Shown here piece by piece: positions 1 to 10,463 of a stretch of DNA of 64,000 nt. A program made the translations under genes and the position numbers. Origin of the DNA: Vigna angularis (Eukaryota; Streptophyta; Magnoliopsida; Fabales; Fabaceae); assembly GCF_016808095.1 (NCBI RefSeq), contig NC_068970.1:46659630-46723629 (forward strand), in the 5' to 3' direction. The notes below the pieces were generated by a model, which was not told the origin of the DNA, searched no databases, and saw nothing but the letters and a program-made list of their open reading frames with translations. The stretch's first letter is position 1. Every line of letters begins with the position of its first letter.

Positions 1-395
1 ACCAAACTCACAAGAGCATCAAGTTTGCTCTCCATTTTCTTGTCTGCAGATGATGAAGAGTGAGTAGCCACATCATGAACTCCATTGACCATAATAGAGT
101 CATTTCTTGCACTAAACTATTAGGAGTTGGAAGTCATATTCTCAATCAAATACCTAGCTCCAACAGGCGTCATGTCAATCATACTCCCTTCCATGTTACT
201 TGGACTTTCATAAAAGTATTAGAGAAGGAGTATCTCAGATATCTGATGGTGTGGGCAGCTTGCACATAGCTTTTTAAAACTCACCCAGTACTCAAACAAG
301 CTTTCTCCACCCAGTTGCTTAATCCTAGAGATGTCTTTTCTGATTGTAGTTGTCCGGGATGCTGGGAAAAATTTCCCAAAAAAAAATCTCTTGAG
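1..395 (-). pseudogene. Ty3/gypsy gag fragment (C-terminal part)
   Basis: Minus-strand coding remnant of a plant Ty3/gypsy gag protein (capsid region, Retrotrans_gag family). Reading leftward from 395 the frame gives GKFFPASRTTTIRKDI, then GGESLFEYW and LCASCPHHQIS, a run typical of this family, followed by a degraded QFSARND-like stretch and a region ending in KLDALV near position 20. The frame carries stops below about 220, so it is not functional. It continues exactly at 9457-9655 on the far side of element A: the codons for W-D-E lie there and L-K-R-F resumes here, with the 5-bp target duplication accounting for the junction. It belongs to a different gag subfamily from elements A, J and B. 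The rest of that element lies left of the window. Confidence 0.85.
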
Positions 396-400
396 TTCAT

Positions 401-1679
401 TGATAACAGTTGAAAAACTGTTATTTTCATGCTTAAAATTGATACTAAAAGCAACCTTTAACACTTAGAAACTAGCTTGAAATCATGCTTTTGGTCATAT
501 TTTTAGAAATAAGAGAGCTGGACAGGTTTATGCTTGATTTCAGTGTTTTATGCAGGTTTTAAGGTGAATTTGGTGAAAGAAGTGAAGACGGATAGAGATG
601 GAATAAGAAAAGACAAAAAAAAGTGCAAAAGAAGAAGTCGCAACTACCGCTGAGCGGCAGTTTACCGCTGAGCGGCAGGAACTCACGTTGGATCCGCTGA
701 GGGGGAAGAATCAACTCACGCACTTACCACTGAGCGGTAGTTTACCGCTGAGCGGCACTATTTTGGGCTTGGGCCTAATTTTCTGTATATTTTAGAATAG
801 TATATAAGCTTTAGGACGTCCTAGGGTTTGTAACGTTGGCTGAGACGAAGCAAACACTCACTTTTCCACCCCTTGAAGAAAGATCTTGGATGCTCAGGCT
901 ACCTCCTCCTCTTTCTAGGGTTCTATCTTTCATTCTTCCATTATTTTTCATCTAGTTTCACCATGAATATGGTGAACTAAACCTTGTATTGTTGTTGGGG
1001 AATCAATGTAGTCTTGTAAAACTCTCATATATGGAATTTGTGTTAACATCTTATTTTAAGATACATGCTTTCTTTTATCATTAGTTAAAGTTTTTCCTCT
1101 TTACTTAAAGCTTGCGTTGTTTAACTCATTCAATGCCATGATTATTGATTTTGTCGATATGGGAACGTACGGGGAAATCTAGATCCGGGGAATTTCTCCC
1201 AATAGCATATTGGTTGCCTTTAAGCTTCTGCACTTCAGAATTAATTATTAGGGATGCTAGGAATTGTATGAATTCGTAATTAAGGATAGGCCTTCTAGCA
1301 AGGTGATTTAGAGAGTGGCATTAACATTGATGAAAAGAATGATGAATTCCTAAAAGTATATGAGAGTGGATAAGATGAAATTGATAACCCCAACAACATA
1401 CTCATCCATCTAATTCATTAAAGTTTTTGTATTCCTCTTTTCCATTGATCAAATTCATGCATACATGTTTAATTATTGTTTTTTGCATTTAAAACCTATA
1501 ATCAATTTTTCACAAGTCTTAAATAATCAACAAATCATATAACTAACTAGGCCGTGAGTCCTTTGGGAGAACGATACTTGGTCTTACCGAGTTTTATTAC
1601 TTGATACGATTCGGTCACACTTGCCGATTGTTAAACAAGTTTTTGGCGCCGTTTTTCGGTGTTCATAAATTTGTCATCA
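401..1679 (+). repeat. 5' LTR of element A
   Basis: Starts TGATAACAG, ends ATCA. It opens with an inverted repeat (ATAACAGTT, 4-nt loop, AACTGTTAT). A cluster of CCGCTGAGCGG-type imperfect dyads lies at about 645-760, then a TATATAAG box at 801-808 and a TAGGACGTCCTA palindrome immediately downstream, the expected layout of U3 promoter and transcription start. The last 120 bases, including GTGAGTCCTTTGGG, are the most conserved part across all LTRs of the window. Confidence 0.92.
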
Positions 1680-1685
1680 AGTTTT

Positions 1686-1703
1686 TGGCGCCGTTACCGG
1701 GGA
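1686..1703 (+). other. Primer-binding site, tRNA-Asp type (element A)
   Basis: TGGCGCCGTTACCGGGGA begins 7 bases after the LTR. It is complementary to the 3' end of plant tRNA-Asp apart from one base (A for G at position 11, compared with element J). tRNA-Asp priming is usual for the Athila lineage. Confidence 0.85.
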
Positions 1704-2011
1704 CTCGTGGTTTAAGTAGTTCATTTGTGTGATGATTGATTATCTTTGACTTGAATTTTAATTTTGAAATTTGAATTTTTGTTTTTATTTTCTGTTTTTA
1801 TTTTTTATTTTTTATTTTTTATTTTATTTTATTTTATTTTATTTTATTTTATTTTATTTTCTATTTTTATTTTTTTTCGGTTATTATTTTATTTTATTTT
1901 ATTTTTCTGTTTTTATTTTTTCTGTTTTTATTTTATCTTCCTATCTCTTATTTTATATCTTTTATATCTTTTTGTGCTAACCAATTCTTCTAGGGATTTG
2001 TTTGCTTGTGT
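1704..2011 (+). other. T-rich untranslated leader (element A)
   Basis: Leader between primer-binding site and gag. From about 1755 to 1960 it is almost only ATTTT and CTGTTTTT repeats, giving a strongly pyrimidine-rich transcript. The open frames through it are low-complexity Phe/Leu/Tyr strings and not genes. The same tract precedes gag in D, J and B. Confidence 0.75.
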
Positions 2012-4500
2012 ATGCAGGAAGCAATCCGAACTAGGAGCAAGAAAACTACAGAACCTCTTTTTGAAGGTTTAGACGAGAGTAGACGGAGGAGAAGAATCTG
2101 TACATCTAGAGAACTTTTTCCTTCTCCGGAAACTCTGTTACAACCGTCACCACAAGGTTCTGACCATAGCACTGAGAATATGGAGAATAATAATGCGAGA
2201 AGAACTCTTGCAGATTACAATAATATAGCTGGACCTCAGCATTTCAATAGCATAGCAAGACCAAGAGTCAATGCAGCTAATATGGAGGTGAAACTGGCAT
2301 TAATCCAACTGGTGAAGAGTAATCAATTTAATGGGTTGTCTCACGAAAGCCCATATGAGCACCTCACAACTTTTAATGAGATCTGCAACATGGTGAAAAT
2401 ATATGGGGTGCCGGACGAAGCAATCAAACTTAGCCTGTTTCCATTCTCATTAGGAGGCAACGCTAAGCTTTGGTTGAATTCTTTTCCAGAAGGAAGCTTT
2501 ACAGAGTGGGAAGCAGTGGTGACAAAGTTCCTAAACAAATACTTTCCGCAATCAAAGGTAAATAAAGGAAAGCAAGAGATTTCATCATTCAGGCAAGGCA
2601 TGGAGGAATCACTGGGTCATGCATGGGACAGATATAAAAGCTTATTAAGAAAGACTCCCACGCATGGATTTGACGAAGTGGAAGTAGTCCTAATCTTCCT
2701 TGGAGGTCTTGGTTCACAAACCAAGATGATGCTTGACGCCTCAGCAGGAGGAAATATCAAATGGAAAACTCTAGAGGAAGCTAAAGAAATCATTGAAAAT
2801 ATGGCTACAAGTGATAATGGCTGAACAGTGAAAGAGGAGCTCCTATTCAACAAAAAGGAGTTCTACAGTTGCAAACCAATGATGCCTTGCTAGCACAGAA
2901 TAAGATACTAACTCAACAACTGGAGACTCTTACAAAAACACTTGCACAACTGCCAAAAGAGTTAAAGACTGTTGCACAGGTTCAATCACAGTTGTGTGAA
3001 TTATGCGGGGGTGACCATATCAATGGTCAATGCGCCTTTCCAGCAGAAGCCTTAGAGGATGTTAACTTCATGGCCAATCAATACCGTCAGGGGAATTTTA
3101 ATCAAGGGTGGAAACCACACCCAAGCATTGGTCAAGGACAAAGTGGGCAAGCTGGACAAACTGGGCAATTTAACAAGCAACAGCAACAACCAACCTTATG
3201 GCAACAGATTTCTATACTTAATGAAAGATCAATAAGGATGGAAGAAACTCTTCATCAGTTCATACAGAAAACTGAGTCTACTCAAAAGAGCACTGAAGCT
3301 GCTATTAAGAATTTGGAGATTCAAATGGGTCAGATTACCAAGCAGTTGGAAGAGAGGCCAGACAAAAATTTTGGGGCTAATACTGAGGTTAACCCCAGGG
3401 AAGAATGTAAAGTGTTGGAGAGTACAAATGATGAGATAGTTGAGTTAGAAAAAGGAGAGACAGAAAAAGAAGAGAGAGAAAAGAGAGAAAAAGAAAAGGA
3501 AGAGAGAAAAGAGAAAGGAGAGAGAAGAGAGATAAAGAGTAAAGATATTTTTCCTTTTCCAATAAATCAAGAGAAATAATTTGATTTTACAGAATTATTC
3601 AAGATGGTGGACAATGATGTACCTTGGAAGGAGATATTACAACAAATTGCAGTTTATACTAAACCTGAGGAAGAAGTCTCTACAAAGAAAAGACGTACAG
3701 ATGATGATACAAAGAAGCATAAAGCTGTTAAAAAGGAACCATTCCCTCCAAAAGCAAAAGATCCAGGAGGCTTTTCCATTCCATGCACAATAGGGAAGAA
3801 AAGGATAAAAAAAGCTTTACTTGATTTAGGATCAAGTGTTAACTTGATACCTTATTCTTTACTGGAGCAGATTGGTGATGTTGATGTGAAGCCTATAAAG
3901 GTTAACTTAGTAATGGCAGATGGATCCTCAAAGGAACCCTATGGAATAGCAGAGGATATTATAGTTTGTGTAGGCAAACTCCAGTTCTTGGTAGACTTTG
4001 TGGTGATGGAGATGGAGACTGAAAAGATACCCATTATTCTTGGAAGACCGTTTATGAAAACGGCCAAAGCCATCATTGATGTGGATGAAGGTATAGTGGT
4101 GCTCCAAGACCGAGAAGAAAGAGTTGTTGTAGATGTCTTCAAAGAAGAGAGGCAGATGCAGGAGGAAGAAGCTAGTCATAAAGCTGCATATCAAGATGTA
4201 CTCATGACTAGCCCTGAAGATGAAAAGCCCAAGGTTAAAGGTAAACATTGTTTGTTGTTTCAGGTATAGGAAAAAGAAAAGATTGGAAGAGGAAGAAAAG
4301 TTCTTGATGACTGGATGAAAGAACGACTTCAACTTGGTACACCTGTGAGATTCAAAAACAAGTTGTAGGTTGTGAAAGGCTACAAAGAAAAGGAGATGAT
4401 AGAGATAGAGTCTCCACATTCTAGAAGAGTCAAAACAGTACAACGGAAGCAGTTGAGGAGTTTGTGGGATATGGACATCAACCATGAAGAAGGAACTTGA
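2012..4500 (+). pseudogene. gag-protease pseudogene of element A
   Basis: Counterpart of the intact gag-protease gene of element J, with the same N-terminus (MQEAIRTRSKK, then an RRRRR cluster), the Retrotrans_gag capsid region (AKLWLNSFP, TKFLNKYFPQ), a CELCGGDHINGQC zinc-knuckle-like motif, a long Glu/Lys-rich linker and the aspartic-protease region (ALLDLGSS; IILGRPFM). It is broken by a one-base deletion near 2819 that causes a stop just after ATSDNG, a CAA-to-TAA change at 3577-3579, a stop at 4267-4269 where J reads through, and a further TAG for TGG near 4365. The first ATG in frame with the family is at 2012. No RT follows. Confidence 0.9.
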
Positions 4501-4508
4501 ACTTTATT

Positions 4509-4556
4509 GGGTCAAGCTAATGACGTTAAAAGAGCGCTTGCTGGAAGGCATTCCAG
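4509..4556 (+). other. GGGTCA / CTGGG-hairpin motif, copy 1 (element A)
   Basis: 48-nt conserved block beginning GGGTCAAGCT and ending in a hairpin. In A the hairpin reads CTGGAAGGCATTCCAG; in J and D it reads CTGGGAGGCAACCCAG. The fifth and twelfth bases change together (G-C to A-T), which preserves pairing. Lies just after the gag-protease reading frame. Confidence 0.7.
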
Positions 4557-4651
4557 TGATTTGAGGACAATATTTCTTTTGATTTTATTTTGGTTTTGTA
4601 ATTTTTAATCAGTTGGACATTATTTCTTTAAATATTTTTTTTTTGGATATA

Positions 4652-4759
4652 GCATCTACTGAAGGATGCTAGGTGGTTAAGTATCTACTGAAGGATACTA
4701 GGTTTGTTACACCTACTGATGGGTGTTGGTAAGAAAGTTTTGCACCTACTGATGGGTGT
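4652..4759 (+). other. Array of four 18-nt hairpins (element A)
   Basis: Four units share the plan 5-nt arm, TACTGAAG or TACTGATG loop, complementary 5-nt arm: GCATC/GATGC at 4652-4669, GTATC/GATAC at 4681-4698, ACACC/GGTGT at 4709-4726 and GCACC/GGTGT (one G-T pair) at 4742-4759. Arms differ between units yet remain complementary. The array sits between the two GGGTCA motifs and precedes ORF3. Confidence 0.7.
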
Positions 4760-4770
4760 TGGTGGATTTT

Positions 4771-4818
4771 GGGTCAAGCTCGTGATGTTAAACAAGCGCT
4801 ACCTGGGAGGCAACCCAG
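4771..4818 (+). other. GGGTCA / CTGGG-hairpin motif, copy 2 (element A)
   Basis: Second copy of the block, GGGTCAAGCTCGTGATG and then the CTGGGAGGCAACCCAG hairpin. A, D and J carry two copies flanking the hairpin array; B and G carry one and no array. Confidence 0.7.
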
Positions 4819-4959
4819 TTGATTGATTATATTTTTTTTTTTTTCTTGTAGTTGCATAATAGGATTTTGCATGAGTAATCTGAAAATGTTATTACAGGGA
4901 GCAAGTGAGGGGCATGTTTAGGAGGCACTTAGGTTAAGCTAGGGAGAAGAAGAACACTT

Positions 4960-5276
4960 CCCGAAAGTGCCACTGAGCGGCAAACTACGGCTGAGCGGTA
5001 GTGTCGCAGACTGGGCTTAGGTTGCCCCTTAGCGGAACCCGAGCCCATTAGGGTATTTTTATACCCTAAGCTGCGCCTTAGCTTCTCTTTTCAGACTCTT
5101 CTCTGCACACACACTCCTACATACTTTTTCAAAGGTTCTCTACAACTTTTCCCTCATCCCTCTTGAGAAAATCTCCCTTGCCCTCACTTTCTCACTAGTT
5201 TTCAATCTAAGTTTGGGGTTGGAAGAGAGCATCATAGCTTGAAAGCATTCTCATTTCATCTAGCATCTCCACCCAA
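4960..5276 (+). promoter_or_regulatory. Possible internal promoter and leader of ORF3 (element A)
   Basis: Contains two CCGCTGAGCGG-like boxes (4973-5001, one base off in each), a CTTAGCGGAACCCG block, and a TATTTTTATA sequence at about 5054-5063 followed by a pyrimidine-rich leader. The same box type crowds the LTR promoter just upstream of its TATA box. A PPT-like AAGTTTGGGGTTG lies near 5209. Promoter activity is inferred from this resemblance only. Confidence 0.4.
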
Positions 5277-5692
5277 GTAAGTCAAGCATCTTTCATTCTA
5301 GGGTTCTTGAGTTTGAATTTGATTGTTAAAGCATGAATCTTTAGGGGTTTTGATTTCTATGCATGATTTGATGATTTAATTGATGTTTGAACCGATTGAA
5401 CTGAATGATTTTGATCTGAAAAACTGAAAATTCCATGTCGGTGGAGTTAGGACAGGTAAAAAAATGAATTGTTCAAAAATCTACAGAGTCACTGCTCAGG
5501 GGTAAATTGCCGCTGAGCGGCACTCTGACAGACATGTTGTTTTTGCTAAGTTGTGTTCTGGATTGCTGCACTGGTGGCGCTGAGGGGTGATTTTGACCCT
5601 CAGTGGTGGATTAGCTTCGAAATAAGGTGTTGTCCGTGTTTTACTAATGATTAACAACATGTTTTGTGGTTTTGCATCTGTGTTTGATGTAG
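5277..5692 (+). other. Predicted intron in the ORF3 leader (element A)
   Basis: A GTAAGT donor at 5277-5282 (context CCCAA/GTAAGT) and a TTTGATGTAG acceptor ending at 5692, three bases before the ORF3 ATG. J has the same donor and acceptor at matching positions. The intron contains further CCGCTGAGCGG-type boxes around 5505-5620. Confidence 0.5.
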
Positions 5693-5694
5693 GA

Positions 5695-6930
5695 ATGGCA
5701 TCCTCTTCAGGCAAAAGAATGAAGACCATGGCATCCAAAAGAAAAGAAAAGGAACCAGAACAACCCCATTCAAGTAGGTTCCTATCTTGCAAACATGAGA
5801 AGCACTTTAAGGTGGTCTAAGATAGAAGACTCCTTATGGAGAGAAAGGTTGGAATGATACCTAACTTTGCTCCTCAATTTGGAGAGCAATTGTTAGGGAA
5901 TGATTGGGGGAAGCTAGCTACATACCCTACACCTCCCAATATAGCCGTGGTGAAAGAATTCTACACCAATGCAAGGAAGATTGGTGATTATCCGGTTGAG
6001 AATTACCTAGGCTATGTCAGAGGCCATGCTATCAGGTATGATCCTGATTCCATCAACAACTTCGTGGATACTGTGTGGGCTGGTGAGCAGTGCCAGTTTG
6101 CTCTCTGTATGGAAGAAGGCGCTAATTTTGATGATGTGGAGAGAGTTTTATGTGTACCTAGAGGACATTTTCAGAGAAATAGAACTGGCTCTGTGGTGAA
6201 CATTAGGAGGACTAACTTAACTCCTCTTGCAAAGTATTGGATGGCATTTTCTCATGCCAACATTCAGCCATGTTCTCATGTGTCAGACATCACTCTTAGT
6301 AGGGCACTCCTCCTTTACTGTGCAATCAGGAACTTGAATGTCAATATTGGACAGGTAATAGCTGATGAGATAAGGGTGTGTGGTAACACAACAAACAGCA
6401 AAGCACCCTTAGGACATCCTTCTTTAATCACACACCTCTGCAAGATAGTTGGGGTGGATACTTCTGCTCCACCATTTGAAAGGCCAAGGAAAGCAATTGA
6501 TGAGGCCTATTATAGACAATACTGTGGAGGTGAGGAAGCAGCTCAGCCAATTCCACCACGCCGTACTCGCAGAGAAAGAGGGCAAGCACAGAGTCAGGCA
6601 TCTGTTGAGACACGTGAAGCAGAACCTTTCCAAATGAGGGACATGTACATGTCTCTTATAGGTGCACAGTTACAGTCTATCCACAGAGGGCAGGTGGCCA
6701 CTACTAAGATGATTGTTGGAATGTATGATACACCTCTAGCACACAGGTGGACTATGGAGGAGTTTCATAATGTGGTAGCTTGGCCAGAAGAGCAGGTACA
6801 AGGCAGCAGAGCTGGAGCAGCTGAAGCTTCAGCTATGGAGATGGATGAAGATGATGCTGATGATGATGATGCATTTGAAGATGCCGAAGATGAGGAAGAA
6901 GAGGAGGATACAGATGATAGCTCAGATTGA
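5695..6930 (+). pseudogene. ORF3, 'putative plant transposon protein' domain (element A)
   Basis: Homologue of the intact ORF3 of element J. It starts MASSSGKR and has a Lys/Arg-rich N-terminus. The middle is the conserved plant-transposon-protein region (YWMAFSHANIQPCSHVSD, LGHPSLITHLCK), which I match to the PF20167-type domain often found downstream of pol in Athila-like elements. The C-terminus is acidic (EDEEEEEDTDDSSD). The frame is broken once, by TAA at 5818-5820 where J has CAG (codon 42); an internal ATG at 5836 opens the remaining 364 codons. Function unknown; sometimes discussed as env-like, but I see no signal peptide or membrane segment. Confidence 0.8.
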
Positions 6931-8192
6931 TGAGGAGCTGAGATAACATTTACTGATGAATGCTATCATAACTAGAGCAGGACTTACGCTTTTGTTTGGT
7001 TTTGTGTTCTGAACTTATTTACTTTTGTTTTAGAATAGGGTTTGATGTACTCAATTGGAAACTTTGTCTGTTATGATGGTTTGCTTATGATTGTGATTGT
7101 TTGATAAGTAAGGCTTGATGATGCTTTGATATGGATTGATGTTGAGATGCTTATACAGGTGATTCACAAGCTTTGTGAACAAATGCATGATGTTGTGATT
7201 GTGATTGTGATATTATGCAGGATGTGTATGTCAAATGTGAATGAGCTTATATGTGAGGTTTTGAGCTCCAGAGTTTGTGTGAATGAATGCTATTACTTTG
7301 GAAGCATGAATAACTTTGCCCAAGTTTTCTATGATTGAATTACTTGCTTGTTTGCATCATATGATCAAGGCCATTTGTTGGTAACCCTTGTATTAGCCAA
7401 TTTCATGAAATGAGCCACTAAAAAAGAACACTTTGTGTTATATCCTTTGAACCCCTAGCCTTGAACATGATTTGAAAACCCTTGTTGAAAAGCTTTACCT
7501 TGAGTTAAGTAGAAAATATTTTGTGGTATTAACAAATGTTCAAGTTTGGGGTTGTTGGAAACTAGAAAGAGAAATTGAAAGCATTGAGCTAAGAGCTCAG
7601 AAGTAAGTATGTGAAAAGCGAAAGAAAAAGAGAAAGAAAAGAAAAGAAAAAGCAAAGCTCAATGCAAAGGAAAGTTGGGAAAAGTAAGAATGGTTGTGTT
7701 TATATGATTCTCTTAACTCAAGGGTTTTGTGATCTAGAAAAACCAATTTTCTTGTTAGCCCAGCCACATTATAAGCCATTGAAAAATCCTTGTGATGATG
7801 CATGCTTGTGAATTTATTTGATTGTGGTTAAATGAAAGGCAAAGTCAATTCATGTGACATTGTGATAGTAGAGTGAATGCGTGAATCCCTCTTATACACT
7901 TGTGTTTGAGTGAAACACTTTACTTAGTGAGAAAATATTCCATGAGAACATGAACATCCATGCTTAGTTGATTGATCATTCATGCAAAATAGCATTTGTT
8001 GGATACTAAGAGATTTTGTGAACACTAAAGCATGTGCATGTCTTGATTGAAATCTTTGTCATGAGTTTAATTGAAGTTTTTACTTATCTTGAAAAGAGGA
8101 TTTTTGAATGAGTGAACCATTGTACGGATTGGTAGAAGATTGAGTTACATCTTGTTTGCTTGAGGACAAGCAAAGTTCTAAGTTTGGGGTTG
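6931..8192 (+). other. 3' untranslated region with PPT-like tracts (element A)
   Basis: No convincing gene. It holds a purine-only stretch near 7613-7665 (GAAAGAAAAGAAAAG type). AAGTTTGGGGTTG occurs at about 7543 and again at 8180-8192 directly against the 3' LTR; the second is the expected plus-strand primer. The stretch TGCTTGAGGACAAGCAAAG before the second tract is an inverted repeat (TTGCTTG... pairing with CAAGCAA). Confidence 0.6.
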
Positions 8193-9456
8193 TGATAACA
8201 GTTGAAAAATTGTTATTTTCATGCTTAAAATTGATACTAAAAACAACCTTTAACACTTAGAAACTAGCTTGAAATCATGCTTTTGGTCATATTTTTAGAA
8301 ATAAGAGAGCTGGACAGGTTTATGCTTGATTTCAGTGTTTTATGCAGGTTTTAAGGTGAATTTTGTGAAAGAAGTGAAGAAGGATAGAGATTGAATCAGA
8401 AAAGACAAAAAAAAGTGCAAAAGGAGAAGTCGCAACTACCGCTCAGCAGCAGTTTACCGCTGAGCGGCACTCAGGAACTCACGTTGGATCCGCTGAGGGG
8501 GAAGAATCAACTCACGCACTTACCGCTGAGCGGCACTATTTTGGGCTTGGGCCTAATTTTCTGTATATTTTAGAATAGTATATAAGCTTTAGGACGTCCT
8601 AGGATTTGTATCTTTGGCTGAGACGAAGCAAACACTCACTTTTCCACCCCTTGAAGGAAGATCTTGGATGCTCAGGCTACCTCCTCCTCTTTCTAGGGTT
8701 CTATCTTTCATTCTTCCATTATTGTTCATCTAGTTTCACCATGAATATGGTGAACTAAACTTTGTATTGTTGTTGGGGAATCAATGTAGTCTTGTAAAAC
8801 TCTCATATATGGAATTTGTGTTAACATCTTATTTTAAGATACATGCTTTCTTTTATCATTAGTTAGGTTTTTCCTCTTTACTTAAAGCTTGCGTTGTTTA
8901 ACTCATTCAATGCCATGATTATTGATTTTGTCGATATGGGAACGTACGGGGAAATCTAGATCCGGAGAATTTCTCCCAATAGCATATTGGTTGCCTTTAA
9001 GCTTCTGCACTTCAGAATTAATTATTAGGGATGCTAGGAATTGTATGAACTCGTAATTAAGGATAGGACTTCTTGCAAGGTGATTTAGAGAGTGGCATTA
9101 ACATTGATGAAAAGAATGAGGAATTCCTAAAAGTATATGAGAGTGGATAAGATGAAATTGATAACCCCAACAACATACTCATCCATCTAATTCATTAAAG
9201 TGTTTGTATTCCACTTTTCCATTGATCAAATTCATGCATACATGTTTAATTATTGCCTTTTGCATTTAAAACCTATAATCAATTTTTCACAAGTCTTAAA
9301 TAATCAACAAATCATATAACTAACTAGGCCGTGAGTCCTTTGGGAGAACGATACCTGGTCTTACCGAGTTTTATTACTTGATACGATTCGGTCACACTTG
9401 CCGATTGTTAAACAAGTTTTTGGCGCCGTTTTTCGGTGTTCATAAATTTGTCATCA
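8193..9456 (+). repeat. 3' LTR of element A
   Basis: Begins TGATAACAGTTG, ends GTCATCA, then TTCAT. Compared with the 5' LTR it has scattered substitutions and small deletions, including loss of one CCGCTGAGCGG box near 8520. Confidence 0.92.
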
Positions 9457-9655
9457 TTCATCCCAGATGGTGATGGATCTGGGCGCAAGGTAGGACAACC
9501 AATCCTTTTTTCACGCTCTCTAAAGAATGCGAGAACGCCTTCAAGAAGATGTGATCTTCAAGAACATCATTAGGCTTCATCGTTGAACAAACTATGTGAA
9601 ACCCCTTTAGATGCTTGTGTGGGCATTCACCTGCAAGGCCATGAAACTTTGGCAA
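9457..9655 (-). pseudogene. Ty3/gypsy gag fragment (N-terminal part)
   Basis: Upstream half of the gag gene split by element A. On the minus strand it reads PKFHGLAGE-like, FHIVCSTMKP, EDHIFLKAF and, after a one-base frame slip at the AAAAAA run near 9510, DWLSYLAPRSITIWDE. That is the standard start of the Retrotrans_gag domain. It continues into 395-1 with no missing residues once one copy of the TTCAT duplication is removed. Upstream gag sequence is absent right of 9655, where CACTA sequence begins, so this fragment was probably truncated before or during its own insertion. Confidence 0.85.
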
Positions 9656-10463
9656 AAAATGGATCAGTCCACATCAGTCCAACCCTCATCAGTCCACCCG
9701 ACATCAGTCCAACCCACACCAGTCCAGCCATCTACAAAGGAGCAGGATGGTGAAGATCATTCTGATGATAACTATGTACATTATTAGTTTTACTTTATTA
9801 TTAGTTGTTATAGAAACATTTGGATATTAGAACATTTGGAGTTTAGATATCATTTGGATGTTAGATCAATTGGATGATTTAGATGTAAGAACATCATTAT
9901 GTTACATTGTTTTATGTTTTATTTATAAATACATGTTCTATGGATGATTGGATGATTCAGATGTTATATTGCCATTTTGATCAATGATTGAATCATTGAG
10001 ATGCACATTATGCAGGTCTGTATGTTGTTGAAAAATGTTATGCAGGTCTGTTTGTGTTGTGAACAATTTATACAGGTTTGTTTGGTTTCCTAAGAAATAG
10101 AATTGTGCCTTGGATCTGCCTCGAACTTACCGAAGGCTTATGTCCTTCAGTAATTACCCACGTTAGGTAATTATCGAAGGCTTCCGCCCTTCGGTAATTA
10201 ACGAGGGCTTCCGCCCTTCGGTAATTACCGAAGGCTTGTGCCCTTCGGTAATTACTGAAGGCACACACCCTTCGGTAATTACCGAAGGCTTTTACCCTTC
10301 GGTAATTACCGAAGGGCGGAAGCCCTCGGTAAATCTTAGCGACAAGTGATTTACCGAGGGCTCTTTGGCCATCGATAAGTCGTCTGTAATTACCTTGTAC
10401 CGACAGTTTCTGGCTGTTTCCGAGGGCTTCTGGCCTTCGGTAATGCCCTTCTTTTTTGTAGTG
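9656..10463 (+). mobile_element. 3' end of CACTA (En/Spm) transposon M
   Basis: Ends at 10463 in TTTTTTGTAGTG, the complement of a CACTACAAAAAA terminal inverted repeat. The following AGT would be the right copy of the 3-bp target duplication, and the host LTR resumes there. At 9660-9789 a short open stretch encodes a Ser/Pro/Val-Gln repeat from a roughly 15-bp tandem repeat (CATCAGTCCAACC type) and ends in an acidic tail (EQDGEDHSDD), possibly the C-terminus of a transposon gene. The left part of M is lost or outside the window. Confidence 0.75.
10128..10463 (+). repeat. Subterminal inverted repeats of CACTA M
   Basis: About ten copies of a unit such as TAATTACCGAAGGC and its complement CCTTCGGTAATTA arranged head to head, ending at the terminal repeat. 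Subterminal arrays like this are the transposase-binding regions of CACTA elements. Confidence 0.75.

Larger units (their letters stand above)
401..9456 (+). mobile_element. Athila-like LTR retrotransposon A, pol-less, TSD TTCAT
   Basis: Complete but decayed LTR element. It begins TGATAACAG and ends GTCATCA, with TTCAT at 396-400 and again at 9457-9461. The LTRs are 401-1679 and 8193-9456. A tRNA-Asp primer-binding site follows the 5' LTR and a TTTGGGGTTG tract precedes the 3' LTR. Order inside: T-rich leader, gag-protease, hairpin array, leader with intron, ORF3, long 3' untranslated region. No reverse transcriptase, RNase H or integrase sequence is present between protease and ORF3, so the element could only have moved with enzymes supplied in trans. 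The LTRs differ by many substitutions and 15 bp in length, so the insertion is older than J. It sits in a minus-strand gag gene. The Athila assignment rests on the tRNA-Asp site, the D-L-G-S protease motif and ORF3. Confidence 0.92.

Noticed and set aside
1764..2072. Open frames in the T-rich leader (also 15829-16417 and the minus strand near 61736-61969)
   Set aside because: They are low-complexity Phe/Leu/Tyr strings from ATTTT repeats, without ATG context or homology, lying between primer-binding site and gag.
10128..10463. Regularly spaced palindromic repeats that might look like a CRISPR array
   Set aside because: Plant DNA, head-to-head units of unequal spacing ending in a CACTA terminus; they are transposon subterminal repeats.
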